A stretch of DNA of 64,000 bases from Cristatella mucedo (GCA_009760855.2 WPIO01000049.1:917001-981000), one strand, 5' to 3'; counted from the stretch's first letter, positions 1 to 40,803 are shown. Notes: generated from the letters alone by a model not told the origin. Program-made: numbers and translations.

Positions 1-124
1 ACCTTTAATCACTAAAGTGGAGAAGCACAATGTTGAATGAATGTAGAAACTGTTTTTGCTGCTAATATGGCATTGTGATATCAAATATTCAAGTAGATGA
101 AAACAATGTTTCTCACTTATAGCT

Positions 125-590
125 TTTATGCCAGCTTCACTTTTAGGTCCTTTCATTCTCTTACTCCAGCCTCCTTATCAGAACTAGTTCCTCCCATCAG
201 GTTAGGAGACATCGTACCACCTGGTCTTCTGACTCAAGTCGTTCAGCTTGTTCCTTGAAAGAACCTCAAATCGTTTGGAGGCTTGCCTTTAGTTCGTATG
301 CTCCTAAAGCCGGGAACTCATTTCCGACGGACTTCACGACGCTGGGCTGGCACACCTGACTGGACGACATTTAAAAGAAGCTAAAACACACTTTTCCTCA
401 CAGAATTTGCTGTTTGTGCATTGCCCATTGTTTGCTTGTAGGTGCTGCTGCTATACATGCATGTTATCACTAAGCGATTGATATTCTTTCTTTATAGCAA
501 ATATAAAGCACCTGCATAGAGATTAGTTCTCTTAGGGTGCTATACGCATGTCATATATTGTTGTTATTATTATTCATTTCCAAGTTTATA
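125..590 (+). mobile_element. LINE-A 3' end, old decayed copy
   Basis: The sequence follows the 3' part of the L2/CR1-like LINE seen in better copies at 7013-8120 and 28803-29697. Recognisable are the equivalents of the terminal peptide motif (K-WNSLP type, around 300-330), the end of the ORF, and a tail with an AGAGATTAGTTCTCT hairpin followed by an ATT-rich end near 560-575. Many substitutions indicate an old insertion. Borders are approximate. Confidence 0.6.
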
Positions 591-761
591 TGTGTTGTCC
601 TAAATGTATCTTGACAGCAAGCATATCCCACTCTTTTTAAGAATGGGCCACTTTAATGCCTATGTGGCCATTGACAAGTGTTGTTGAGCTGCACAGATGT
701 GTCTGCTCGCGACTTTATTTCCTTTAGTTCTCTCAGCAGCTCATTTTGCAACTCGTTGCAG

Positions 762-912
762 TTACCGCTTCCCGGGAGGTGACCCGATCGTGCAGTATTT
801 CAGGGAGCTCGACAAAGAGGAAAAACGTCGGCGAGACCAGATTATGACATTAGAACGATTGAGGCAGCTTCGCGATGCCAGGGAGGCAGCATCTAGAGGC
901 AGCAGCAACTGA
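762..912 (+). CDS. Last coding exon of an unidentified gene
   Basis: A pyrimidine-rich stretch ending in TTGCAG at 756-761 looks like a splice acceptor. The reading frame after it runs without a break to a TGA at 910-912. It encodes about 50 residues starting YRFPGGDPIVQYFRELDKEE. It continues as a very charged, Arg/Lys/Glu-rich helix with the look of a coiled coil, then a short Ala/Ser/Gly tail. The composition and clean acceptor look like real coding sequence, unlike the AT-rich surroundings. The first codon is split, with one base in this exon. The rest of the gene would lie to the left of the window. I do not recognise the family and assign no function. Upstream in-frame sequence from an ATG at 697 exists but would read through the acceptor, so I do not treat it as the start. 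Confidence 0.6.
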
Positions 913-2067
913 TCTGCCTGCTAGCTGTCACGTGCTCTCTCACTTGCTTCCAGCCGTCGAGTGCCGACGCCTCGTTGGCAGCCGATAGCCAGCAGGACGA
1001 ACGGTTCTTTCTAGGTTCAGTAACTGGGTAGGTCACTTTCCCATGCACCAAAATTTTTTTGGCACGATGGCCATAGTTGTACCCACCGTTGGGAGTCGTG
1101 TTCTTGCCCTCTCACGATCCTTGGCATCAGGGCCGTGTGGGACAGCCACCTCAACTCACCAAGTGCAAGTGCAGTGTTATGGGTGCCTAAACAGTACCAC
1201 CAACTGCTTCTGGCCAAGCTCTCACTTTGGATGGGCCGATTGACAGATTGGAGGCCAAGATTCTTTCAGAGCTTTGCCAGCTGCATTGTATCTCTAAGCC
1301 AAACTTGGAGCTCTTGTCTGTTGTCCGGCTGTTGCATGCATCCAGACACCGGCAAAGGCATGCTGTTTTTATATACAATTTCTGCTGTTACTTTTGGTTT
1401 GTCTCTGTTGTGTCATGAAGAGATTATGCCTCGACTTTGTATAAGTGCTGAACCTGCTGTCTTGTGGCAATTTTGCAGTTACCTTAGTACCGATTATATG
1501 TATGCTTTGCTTGAAAAAACCTAGCATAGATGTCGGGCAAATGATTTAGAAACCAACCTATAGTTTTAGACTCAGTATTCCATCAAGACTTCTTCAATTA
1601 CTGTTGTTTCAGCAAGGATGTGCTCCGTTTAAGTGTTGGTTTTCTGACAATCAATTTTGTAATCAGGCCTACGGATCTACAACAATTCAACACTATTTAG
1701 GGCTCTGGTGGTATGACAACCCCGTGTGGTTGCTGCTAATAGAATGTGCTTGGTTTCGTTAGATTTCACAGCTGTTTGCTGCTTTTCGGAGCTTGGCGAC
1801 GAGCTTTGCTGTTCGTACTCGTAGAACACTTAATGCTCACGTGATGGATGCTCGGTCAGATATTATGAACTTAAATGCACTAGTAATGCTGGATCAAGCA
1901 TGCAGCAATGGTGGGATGGGCTTGAGTGATGAGGGTGACTTCGAAATGTCAGTCAGGTTTCGCTTGATTAGGCTTCCTGAAACTAGTTTTATCCAGCTGT
2001 ATATTTGTGTTATCAGAGAGCCCCTCTCTCAAAGTAGCCCGTCCTCGATTGACTACTCGAGTAGATG
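913..2067. other. 3' UTR or intergenic, no recognised gene
   Basis: The first part may be the 3' untranslated region of the exon ending at 912. Short ORFs here (for example 1135-1524) have no recognisable motifs. I saw no clear repeat or RNA gene. Confidence 0.4.
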
Positions 2068-2240
2068 CCACGCTGGCTTGGCTCAGTGGTTAAGGCACAC
2101 GCCCTACCAAGGTCAAGGTTAATGCATTTGATGACCTAGGTCGTGGGCTCCAGCCTAGAGGCATATGCAAAGTGCTGATTATAGATGAAGTTCTCTTAGA
2201 TCGCTATACAAATGAATATATATATATATATATATATACT
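2068..2240 (+). mobile_element. SINE-1 (tRNA-derived) copy with (TA)n tail
   Basis: It has a tRNA-like A box (TGGCTCAGTGGTTAAGG), a degenerate B box (GTGGGCTCCAGCC) and the family tail ending in CGCTATACAAATGAATATATA. The (TA)n at 2216-2238 is its 3' end. It is moderately diverged from the consensus copies at 23655 and 48905. Confidence 0.75.
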
Positions 2241-4354
2241 GTATATTTAATAGATGTCCGACAGCTAGCTATGTCGAAACATTGTTGTGGCTGTACTACT
2301 TTTGGCATGGAGCAAACAGTTCGACCAAGGATAACAGGCTTTTGCTGGATTGCTGGAATGACTGGCATGCAAATACGATTAGGTGGGAATGCATGTATAA
2401 TTAAGCAGCAGACTGTTGGCCTGCTGCTGCTGCATTCGGTGCACTTCGAAAGTCGCAGAATCGACACGTGACCACAGTTCCAGCAGCTTTCTCGTTATCG
2501 TGTAGTTGAGTATGAGGGAGCTGTTCATGTACCGTGAAAACGATCGAAATATAACCGACTTGAGTGCCACAACTTGGCAGTCCTCAGAGGTGGCTCGTGC
2601 TGAGCGGCCTCTGATGGCCATCGAAATTAAGAGCCTCTATCATATCTCCCGAAATCGCTTCTTTATGCTGTTCAAGCCAATTCACGCATGTCCAGCTAGC
2701 TCATACCGGTTAATAACTAGGACATGTCTACTGAACGAAGGCTTCTCCCCACAACGAAAGATTCAGCGGCCGAACTGAGCCACCCAGACCCTTCCTCAGA
2801 CTGTGTTGCTTGTTCCACCTCTGCTTAAGGCAGCTGGAGATGTGCTCCTTTGTGACTCAGAATAGCCGTCAAATAATGTCACTGAGTGAGATGATGTGTT
2901 GCTTGCATTTCACGGAGAGCCGCCCTCCACGCAAGGGTTCCTCCTCGGTTCAGCCGCAGGCTCGTTGGATATAGCATGCACTTACTGCTGTGCTTTGAAT
3001 TCGAGAAAATGGCACGACTAATCTTGAACCCGTGATCCCAAACCACTCAATCGCCTCCGACTTGAGTACGAAGTCAAAAGTGCCTCTCGACTCAAAAAAT
3101 AGATTTCATAGAAAGAACAAGCTGCATGTCTTATCGGACAAAATAAACGAATCCATGTCAAGGACAGAGCAAGCAGCCCCACGAGGGCGGTCGCATGGGC
3201 TTGCAAGCCTTGCCACGAGTTAGTATCGCGCGGCTGCCCAGCTGAATCATGCCGCAGTCTAAAGTCGTAGGCTTTCCAGACTTGAAATGGAGTTTCTGCG
3301 GTGTAAGCCACTTAATTGTGTCAGGAGATCACTGATCTGACTAAAGCAGGAAAATTCGTGCCAGACTCGTGCCAATTTATCGTCGCCGGAACGTTTATCT
3401 ACGCTAATTGATGTATCCGCTTGCCTCCCAGTGGGGGGGGGGCCTGCAGCAGAAGACGTAGAACCGGAGCAGAAAGACAAATCGGCTTGTGCTTGCCCTC
3501 ACTGGCAGTTGTTGCCGTGCTGCCTCAGAGGGCGCTGGTTTGTGGACAAGTCTCGCGTTGGAGGATTGGTTATTCAAACGAATGAACGTTAGTTCCTATT
3601 TAAAATGTGCCGGCACAGACGGCACTTTCCTGAGTAAGACCTCTAGGACTGAAATTGTTACTTTACGATTCTGTCCTATATAGGCTGCTTTAGTGTATGT
3701 CTGATGCTTAATCAAAACGAGCACTCCGTACGGTGGACATTGAGAAGGTTATTAATTCACTGTGCTAATGCGAGAATCATATCCCTGCTCGAGTCACGAA
3801 TTGAGAGGTGAAAGGGGATACTAGTGGCAAAAAGAGACACATCTCTAATGCTCTTGAGTTTGAGCCTGATTTTCTTATTGTTTTTTGCCAGAAACTTGCA
3901 AATATTCACGAAACAATGCTTGAAAACAAAGGATTGCTGGTGACTGATGTTCTATGACTAATCTATGATACCAATGTGACAGTATATCGCTTGAAGAATC
4001 AACTCTGTTGTAAGGCTCTAGACGTCTGGACCTGGTGTTTCGCTGATACGTCTAACGTATGAAAACTTGATGATCTCGTAACCCAATACGCTCAATTGGG
4101 GGAGGGGTGGGGAAATCAAGTAATATGTCTGTAGCGATATTCTTACTAGCGATTTGCTCGCTGAAGTGCTAGTGTGTCTTCATCGTTGCCAGCGTCGTTT
4201 TTAAAGCTACAGTGATGCCGCGCTCTTTTGCCCTACTGTGTATTCAGGGAAAGATGGCTTCAAGCACACCAGCAACGTCGCCTGTTGGAACTTGTTGTCA
4301 GTTTGAGAACCTTTTTTGTCAGGTGTGCGATCAGGGTCTGGCATGTATTGCCGA
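2241..4354. other. Intergenic, no recognised feature
   Basis: There is no exon with convincing coding character and no clear member of the repeat families. A nine-base G run lies near 3431. Short ORFs are without motifs. Confidence 0.4.
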
Positions 4355-4545
4355 TGTGAGTTATATATATATATATATTTTTTTCATTTATATGGCGCCA
4401 TAAGAGAAATGAAATCCTCTCGTCGAGGTGCATTATATATGCCACGGGGCTCGAGCTCACGACTGCGGTAGTCAAACGTGATTACCTTGACGTTGGACGT
4501 CAAACGCGAGCACCTTAAGCCCTAGACCCCTAGACTAAACCAAGT
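4355..4545 (-). mobile_element. SINE-1 copy, reverse orientation
   Basis: Read on the minus strand, it runs from a tRNA-like head (around 4545) through the B box region GGGGCTCGAGC (near 4445) to a tail CATTTATATGGCGCC followed by (TA)n at 4361-4378. The middle is more diverged than in other copies and carries a short internal duplication (GACGT motifs, 4488-4505). Confidence 0.7.
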
Positions 4546-5630
4546 TCAGTCTACGCCCTCGGCCTACGCATGAAACATGTCTAGCTTATTGTATGAGCCC
4601 AAGGTAAGGCGCCTTTTTGTAATTTTGGCTTACACGAACTCGCTGGTAACCTTGCGGGCTGCGAGGGGTGGGGGTTACATACCTCAGCCACGTCAGCGGT
4701 TGCGGCTTCCTGCGCCCTTCTTAAGCCCGTGCTAAGCGCTCGACCTAAATCTTGGTTCAGTTAAAGAATACTGTGAAACTCGTTTCAACAATTCGTGAGC
4801 AATTACTTGGTTTCCTCGCCCTTTTCCCGACCGCTCTTTGCAGCCACTTCTGAGCACTTAATCTTTGATCATCCATTTCCGTACTGTTCTCTGCCGTTGG
4901 TATGCTTTCACATTTCCTTTGATTCACTGGCCCGACGCGGAGTCACAGGCATTATTTGCGTGTTTTTTTTAGCACCACCTGCTCAGAAGGCGCACTCCCT
5001 GCAGTCTCTCCCTGCGAGCCGCCCAGAGAAGAGGGAAAGGTTAGCGTGTTTCCTAGAAGTGGATACCCAGACTGGAGAGGGGCCGAAGAGGCGTGGCTGC
5101 CCGGATGGCGTGCCCGGATGGCTGGGGGGGGGGTGGGGCGCACGACGGCTTCCGGCTGTCTTCGAGGCAGCTGCGCGTGCATTTCGGCTGCGAGCATATC
5201 GGTCGCGCGCGAGCATCTGAGCCGCCAATGGCCGCAAAAGATTGGGCCGCGAACGCGCGCGGAAGCGCCGCCGGAGGCGGTTCTGCTGAAATGCAGCAGT
5301 ACGGAAATGTCTGCCTGTCTTGTCTCCGAGCGCAGGCCGAGATGCCGATTAGCGAGCGGGCGGGGTGCCCCGCCGCCGTCGGTACGTCACTGCAGTCTTT
5401 GCACGTCGTTCTAGAAGAAGCTCCTGCGGCTTGACGTTCATGAGATGGCCACGTTGCGGCCCTTTGAAGTCTGCTTGTGGAGCAGAGGCTGAATCGTGGC
5501 CTTTGATTTGGGCAGCTGCCGCCCTTCGATGACTGTCGACGCCATTTGATGTATATTTATCGCTGGGTCCTTTGATATAGATACGCGTTTACGAAAGGGC
5601 CAAAGGACGAGTGCTAAAGAGAGCGTGCGT
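4546..5630. other. GC-rich intergenic stretch, no gene recognised
   Basis: Overlapping ORFs in several frames between 4795 and 5434 come from GC-rich composition and show no domain or clear splice signals. A run of 10 G lies near 5126-5135. Confidence 0.35.
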
Positions 5631-5634
5631 GTCC

Positions 5635-5790
5635 GAGTGACTATAAGCAAGTTGGCTATAGCGCGAAGGCCCGAGCGAGGGCTCCACCGAAATACACCTC
5701 TTGAGGCCTTCGAGGCCGTGCGGACTTGGGCCGGAGCACACCGTCGGCTGGGCAATTCGTTGCTGAGCGCGCTTCGTCGGCGCTGTGGTC
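5635..5790 (+). repeat. Dispersed repeat R2, copy 1
   Basis: The segment matches 63730-63880 in the same orientation. Shared landmarks in order are CGAAA-ACACCTC-TGAGGCCT, then a GGAGC motif about 35 nt later, then a GCTTCG motif. Identity looks like roughly 70% by eye. The class of element is unknown. Confidence 0.5.
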
Positions 5791-6044
5791 ACCTTACAAT
5801 TTCCGCAGGCGCGTCTTTATGAAAATCCCGCATTCAATGTTTATTTTACTCGGCACTCGTTTAATTATGTTTATATTTAGCTTTATTTGGCACTCATTTA
5901 GTTCCGCTGTGCGCTAGTGGAGGTAGGTAGCGGGCGCCGTACTACTTCAGACGGGACGTAGCGGCTTCCACATTCTGACAGAATTGGGCCGCAAACGCAG
6001 CTCTTGTAACACGGTAACCTTAGCTGACTCGCAGCGAATACCGC

Positions 6045-6215
6045 GCCGACAACGAAGGGGTTCAACAGCGGCCATGACCTTCGGCAACTCGCGTACTGCT
6101 GAATACCGCGCCGAAGACTTGAGCCTCGTAGTCGCGCCCAGCGACTTATACGTGCAGCGCCAATGCACGCAGGTACACCAGCAGTGGCAGAACGCAGCAG
6201 CATTGAATGGCGCCC
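6045..6215 (-). repeat. Dispersed repeat R1, copy 1
   Basis: The reverse complement carries the landmark TGCATTGGCGCTGCACGTA near 6145-6170. The same landmark occurs on the + strand at 46525-46545, and with changes at 60278-60300. Flanking sequence is also related. It is a dispersed element of unknown class. Confidence 0.5.
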
Positions 6216-6289
6216 ATGCGCCTTAATATAGGAATTCCATATCTACAACGTAGAGAAGTCGTTTGAACAGCGATGAAGGGTTATAGGGT

Positions 6290-6330
6290 TTCAACAGCGG
6301 CCATGACCTCGGCAACTCGCGTACTGCTGG
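6290..6330. repeat. Local duplicate of part of R1
   Basis: About 40 bp beginning TCAACAGCGGCCATGACCT repeat the sequence at 6062-6101 in the same orientation with very few differences. This is a partial duplication within the R1 region. Confidence 0.7.
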
Positions 6331-6599
6331 ATGGCCTTGAACACAGGTTAGCTCAAATGCCAAGGCCAAGTTCTCGGTTGCAATTGCCTGACTATTACAT
6401 GGCTTTGGCCTTCGTGCGACCTTGGCCACAGATCATCGCACAACCTGTTCCTAGCCATTGTAATTGAGGAATCGGGATTAATGAATGGCATCGTAATCTT
6501 GAAGATTTAACGAGCCCCCGATTTAGTACCGTCAGCCGCAGACTGCACAGACCAATAGAGAAATGCAATTTAATTCACCAATCTGAGCTTTGCGTCGTT

Positions 6600-7005
6600 T
6601 TATTTGCTACTTCCGGCGACGACGAGACCTGCATTTGGACAACCGCGCGCGGCTCGCGGTACGACGACGGCGATTGCGGGGAGAGGCGGCGCCTGGATTG
6701 CCGGTAGAGAGCGCCTTCGTTCTGAATTTGCACGGTGGGTCTTGAGACGACTCGCTAGCGTCTTTCTGGCGACGAAGCCGAGGAGCCGCCGGCTTGAGCG
6801 CAAGCGCCCAGCAAATGATCGGTACCGTAGCCGCTCGCTCGCTCGCTCGCTCGCCACCGCGAAGTACTGATAGCGTGCTCGCTCCTCGACAGGCTCGCTC
6901 GCGCGGCGGTAAGCTCGGCTTCCGAAGACGCAGCGGTTCGCACGGACAGACGACTGGAAACCGAGATAAAACAGGACGGCGGACATAGAAAAGTCGAGCA
7001 AAGCG
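6600..7005. other. CpG-rich stretch, no gene recognised
   Basis: The stretch is very rich in CG dinucleotides and includes a (GCTC)n run at 6835-6854. Frames are open on both strands because of composition. It could be a CpG island, but I see no exon joined to it. Confidence 0.35.
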
Positions 7006-7007
7006 CG

Positions 7008-8120
7008 TAATAATAATAATAATAATAGTGTACTTGATAAAGCGCCCTCAGAGAACTTAATCTCTTTCTAGGCGCTTTACATTTGCTGCAAAGGAAAATG
7101 CAATTAAATGGTAAGTAAAATCGTACTTAAAAAATAAACAAAATGAATAATATGGTTAGGGGTGACATACACAGGGTCAGCATGCAAATGTGGTTAGTGG
7201 CAGCATGCACAGTGTCAGCACGCATAAGCACGTGAAGGACGAATCACAGAGACCCACTAAATGCTGTCCTAAATAGGTGTGTTTTTAAGTTCTTTTTAAA
7301 TGTGGTCAGGTCAGGGGATGCTCTGACGCAGGTCGGGAGGGAGTTCCAGGCTTTGGGAGCATACGAACTAAATGCACGGTCTCCAAAGGATTTGAGGTTT
7401 GTACAAGGTATTTTTAGACTGTTGGATTCCGAAAAGCGGGTGGTACGATGCTTGGCCTGATGGGAGAGTATGTCGGAGAGATAGGCTGGAGCCATAGAAT
7501 GAAGGGACCTAAAAGTGAGCGACAAAACCTTGAAGTCAATCCTTTGCTTGACTGGTAGCCAGTGCAGGTCGGCGAGAAGTGGAGTAATGTGGCAACTGCG
7601 ATGCTCACGTCAGACAAGTCTAGCTGCCGAGTTTTGCACCAGCTGCAATCACCTGATCGCACATGCTGGGAGGCCAGTAAGCAGTGAGTTGTAGAAGTCG
7701 AGACGGGATGTCACGAACGCATGGACCAACTTGGACGTGGTATCCTTATCTAAACAAGCCCGAATTTTAGCAATGTTATGAAGCTGAAAATAGGCAGATT
7801 TGACCGTGGAGCTGATGTGTTCGTCTAACGAGAGGTCGCTTTGGAATATGGCACCTAGATTTCGAGCTGATTCGACAGGAGATATGCTGGCAGAGCCAAT
7901 TTTGAAAGTCAGCCTTTCCAATCTCTGAATCACACTGGGTTTGCCCATAACTAGTAAGTTAGTTTTGTCATCGTTTAATTTTAGAAAATTGGCTGCCATC
8001 CATGTGCGGATGTCATGAATACATGCAGCAAGTGAGTTTAGAGAACTTGAGGTGCTCGAAGGCTGGGCGGGATCAAAGCAAAGTTACAAAGCGACTGGGT
8101 ATCGAGAGCTATGCAAAGCG
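7008..8120 (-). mobile_element. LINE-A (L2/CR1-like) 5'-truncated copy
   Basis: The (AAT)n at 7008-7027 is the reverse complement of the (ATT)n tail, so the element reads on the minus strand. It carries the tail hairpin (AAGCGCC ... GGCGCTT), a 3' UTR with the GCATGC...GTGCATGTCA region, and minus-strand coding sequence from about 8044 down to 7244. That sequence encodes the C-terminal part of an L2/CR1-type ORF2: a SKLVHAFVTSRLDFYNSLL block, an LPVKQRIDFKVLSLTF block and the ending SYAPKAWNSLP...LKTHLF. The frame is broken at least twice (near 7414-7530 and 7650), so it is inactive. The reverse transcriptase core is missing through 5' truncation. Confidence 0.9.
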
Positions 8121-8139
8121 GACGCGGGACTTCGGCTAG

Positions 8140-8205
8140 TCAATAATAATAATAATAATACATTTGTATGGCACCCTTCAGAGAACTTAAATCTCTGCCT
8201 CAGCA
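8140..8205 (-). mobile_element. LINE-A tail fragment
   Basis: (AAT)n at 8142-8159 is followed by the reverse complement of the LINE/SINE tail (GGCACCCTTCAGAGAACTTAA...), about 60 bp. It is a very short 5'-truncated insertion next to the larger copy. Confidence 0.6.
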
Positions 8206-8559
8206 GTCGCATGGAAACTCTTGACGTAGAATCGAAACGAGTGAACATTCTTTCACCCGAATAGGTAGTTCCTGTTATCGCAACTCATCGCGACGTCACT
8301 GCTGCGGTCAGCGAGCCCCCCATCCAGTGGTGGAAGAGCCAAGTCTTCGCACGCGCAAATCTCGCCACCGCTGCTATTTCCGGGTCGGACTGAGACGACT
8401 TATTCACGTTCGCGCTCAATTTCTCTCTCGGCCCTGGTCGAGGAGCTGCAGGTCACGAGTGCCGCTATTAGACACTTGCCTCCTTGTAGCACTTCAATTA
8501 CCGGGTGCAGACGACTTTCCGGAAGGCATGTGTAGTAGAGACATCCCCCAAGACGCAGG

Positions 8560-8830
8560 CACGCGACACCACGCAGAGCACCGAGGCGGCGGGCTCAAAG
8601 AGACGTTTATTCACACGGACGCCGCAGCGGGCCAGTACGCGACCGCCCTACCTGGCGTCCCCGACGTAACCGCCTGGGCTCTGCAGGCCGTTACTTACTC
8701 TGCAGGCCGTTACAATCGCCGCAATACATCGCAACGGCCCATAAATCAACAGAAGCACCATAATTTCTGCTGGGCCATAAATAACTCTAGGACATAAACT
8801 GGCCGTAGTGGGAATAACAGCACAATAAAT
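8560..8830 (-). mobile_element. Possible LTR fragment
   Basis: On the minus strand an AATAAA signal (TTTATT at 8608-8613 on +) is followed by a GC-rich stretch resembling the R/U5 part of an LTR. A 17-bp direct repeat (CTCTGCAGGCCGTTAC) lies at 8678-8715. I see no TG/CA ends or target duplication, so this is weakly supported. Confidence 0.2.
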
Positions 8831-9026
8831 ACCGAGAACCCATAAACCGCGATTAACACAAATTAGCCATAGTATGGATATATCGAACTCGGTTAATGGC
8901 AGCTGTGGCGCGACTGCGAGACAAATAGGTGCAGAGATGGGACCGTCTAATCCTGGCAGCTAGACTCGCCGCTCTGGAAAATCGCCAGGCGCCATTTTGA
9001 CCGAGCCGGCTCTCGTTCAAGCATGA

Positions 9027-9134
9027 TTTTACTTACTATTCTATTGCGTATCACTTTGCAGCAAATGTAAAGCGCCTAGAAAGAGATTAAGTTCTCTGAG
9101 GGCGCTTTATCAAGTGCAATATTATTATTATTAT
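9027..9134 (+). mobile_element. LINE-A 3' tail, short insertion
   Basis: About 108 bp match the last part of LINE-A: GCAGCAAATG, then AAGCGCC, then AGAGATTAAGTTCTCT, then GGCGCTT, then an ATT-repeat end at 9121-9134. This is a heavily 5'-truncated copy. Confidence 0.85.
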
Positions 9135-9416
9135 CGCTCGTTTGCCGAGATCGGCGGCTATTAGTGGCGCGGAGCCTCGTTCTGGCTCTGATTGGACTTC
9201 CTTCACCCGCCCCCGCCGCCGGTTGTCCGCGCGCGACGACCCTTTGGAACGCACTTGGCTCCCAGCAAAGAAAAACCTGTCTTCACCCTTTCACTCGGGA
9301 GCACGTGCGGGAGTGCGAGAAAGTGGGTCTTGCGGGCGAGTTCAAGGAGGCCGGGTTCAAGCGAGCCAACGAACGCATGCGTGCGGAATTCCCTGCGAAC
9401 GAGAACTGCCAATCGG

Positions 9417-9441
9417 AAGAAGAAGAAGAAGAAGAAGAAGA
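9417..9441. repeat. (GAA)n microsatellite
   Basis: About eight GAA units lie inside the GC-rich region upstream of ALP exon 1. They create a poly-Glu or poly-Lys ORF in shadow frames that I do not regard as coding. Confidence 0.85.
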
Positions 9442-9789
9442 AGGCAGCGGGGACTCCGCGCCGTCAGAAGCCGCACCATCCGCTTCCGAGTGTGACGCGG
9501 TGCGTATTCCTTTCGCTCGAGAGCTATAGCTGACATTCCTGGGTAGCGCTTCCTAGATTTGACTAAGCCACTTGCGTCGCCATGCTTGCATTGACGAGGG
9601 CAAGTTCGCGCATTGAGCCTGTGAAACCGAGCTCGTCCAAGGTGAAGGAGACGCGTAGGTGGAGAGCGAGCATCGTAAGGCAATCGCAGACAGGCCAATG
9701 CTATCCGCGGGGCACCCAACGACCGGCGACGGACTGTCGCGACTTCTCTCGTCCCTAATTAGTGCCGTGCCCCCGGCAGCTTTGCTAGC

Positions 9790-9909
9790 CCCGATTGGCC
9801 ACTTGTCATTGTTCGTCTGTTGGTATTGGTCGGCACTCCGTCCCCCCCTCCCCAATTAGCCGCTCGCCGCGCGCGTCAATCGAGTCGGCGCCTGGCGTCG
9901 CGGCCAGTC
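9790..9909 (+). promoter_or_regulatory. Likely promoter and 5' UTR of the ALP gene
   Basis: Two inverted CCAAT boxes (ATTGG at 9794-9798 and 9835-9839) lie 70-115 bp before the ALP start codon in a CpG-rich region that runs from about 9140 to 10060. No TATA box is visible. CCAAT boxes and CpG richness are typical of TATA-less animal promoters. The transcription start is not shown by the sequence. Confidence 0.4.
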
Positions 9910-39491
<29,582 letters not shown>

Positions 39492-39497
39492 GAGCGG

Positions 39498-39588
39498 AGG
39501 CCCTAGAGGCAGCGCGGCCGCAGCAGCGGTCCAAGAGGCCCTAGAGGCAGCGCGGCCGCAGCAGCGGTCCAAGAGGCCCTAGAGGCAG
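39498..39588. repeat. 38-bp tandem repeat just after the ALP stop codon
   Basis: Units starting AGGCCCTAGAGGCAGC begin at 39498, 39536 and 39574. The first two are nearly identical and the third is partial. It lies in the presumed 3' UTR. Confidence 0.92.
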
Positions 39589-39942
39589 CAGCACTCCGGT
39601 CGCTCGCAGCGTCGCCGACGCTCGGCGAACTCTCCGCTAGCGGCGACGGCGTCAGTAGCCGCTCGTCGGAAGCTGGTCGGCGGCCTTGGCCTTGGCGTTG
39701 CCGCCGCACTGTGCCGAGTGCCGTCGCAGGGCGGCTCGAAGGTGTGCCGGCGCACCGTCTCGCAGGATTCGGGGAGTGGCAGGCTTGTGTAGCAGCTAGA
39801 ATTAGCGACGGTGAGGGCGACGACGACGACGACGGGGAAGGAGACCGTTCGAAAGTTCGCCGCCTTCGACTGGCTTGGCAAGCTCTTCCAGCGATAATAA
39901 GGCTATCGTCGATGGTTAGCTTATATTCGAATCACACGATTA

Positions 39943-39948
39943 CATTAA
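39943..39948 (+). terminator. Possible poly(A) signal of ALP (ATTAAA)
   Basis: ATTAAA is the second most common animal poly(A) signal. No AATAAA is seen between the stop codon and 40200. The assignment is tentative. Confidence 0.3.
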
Positions 39949-40014
39949 ACTTGGCCTTCATGCTGAGCGTACGCGGCACTAATCTCATCTAATCGACGAC
40001 GTTGTCGCGGCAGC

Positions 40015-40054
40015 GAGGAGGAGCCGCACGCCTTTAGGCGTGCGGCTCCTCCTC
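40015..40054. other. Perfect 18-bp hairpin with a TTTA loop
   Basis: GAGGAGGAGCCGCACGCC is followed by TTTA and then its exact reverse complement. It lies about 520 bp after the ALP stop codon and 67 bp after the possible poly(A) signal. Confidence 0.95.
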
Positions 40055-40082
40055 ACTTGATCACTCGAAATTGCGAGTCGCC

Positions 40083-40212
40083 GCCCTTGTCTGGCACAGG
40101 AGTTAAGGTGCTAGCCTTTGGTGACCAAGGTCATGGGCTCGAGCCCTGCGGCATGTGAAGAGCGCCAATATAGATTAAGTTCTCCGAGGACTCTATACAA
40201 ATGAGTTATAGC
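40083..40212 (+). mobile_element. SINE-1 copy
   Basis: CTTGTCTGGCACAGGAGTTA (diverged A box), AAGGTGCTAGCC, B box ATGGGCTCGAGCCCTGCGGC, AGATTAAGTTCTCCGAGG, CTCTATACAAATGAGTTATA. Confidence 0.82.
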
Positions 40213-40285
40213 TTTATTTTATCTCGCGAACACGGTACGTTTAAACGCATTCAAACCAACGCGCGAGTGCTGTTTGGAAGTACGT

Positions 40286-40803
40286 AATGTATCTCCGTCT
40301 GTAACTCCACAAAGTCATAAAGACCATGTGGGTGTTACGCAGGAGAGTTTTGTATAGCGCACTCGCAGCCTTTCGGTTCGCATTCGGTAGCCAACTTACT
40401 TCGTCTCACGCAACAAAGAGCAAGTGGGAAGCATAGAAGAAGTCAGAAGAGCGGTTGAGGTAGCGAGTAGCATGGTAGTAGCAGCCCAGGACCGCTGAAA
40501 AGGATGAGCCATAGTCGGCAGCAGGAGAGCAGTTATCGTTGCGTAAGATTTGTGGAAGCGAGTTCCACAGTCTAAGACCTGCAGAGCCAAAGATTCTGTC
40601 GCCAACTGTCTTTAAGCGGAGGAATGGGACAGCTAATTTATTGTCCACACAGGACCTGAGGGCGCGAACAGGCTGAAACTGATGCAGCAGTTCAGCTAGG
40701 TGCGAAGAAGCCAAGCCATGGCGGGCCTTGTGGGTCAGCATAAGAACTTTGCTCTGTATCCGTTGCTCAACCGGCATCCATCTTGGCTCTTTTGGCAAAG
40801 GAG
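40286..40803 (-). mobile_element. LINE-B 3' end with C-terminal coding part
   Basis: The tail at 40286-40320 and a minus-strand open frame from 40807 to 40406 encode [51 protein letters not shown] and a long cysteine-poor end. This is the C-terminal part of an L2/CR1-like ORF2, 5'-truncated and with an intact frame. Confidence 0.9.

Noticed and set aside
4795-5434. Several overlapping ORFs of 80-150 codons
   Set aside because: GC-rich composition opens many frames. None has a domain, signal peptide or convincing splice sites.
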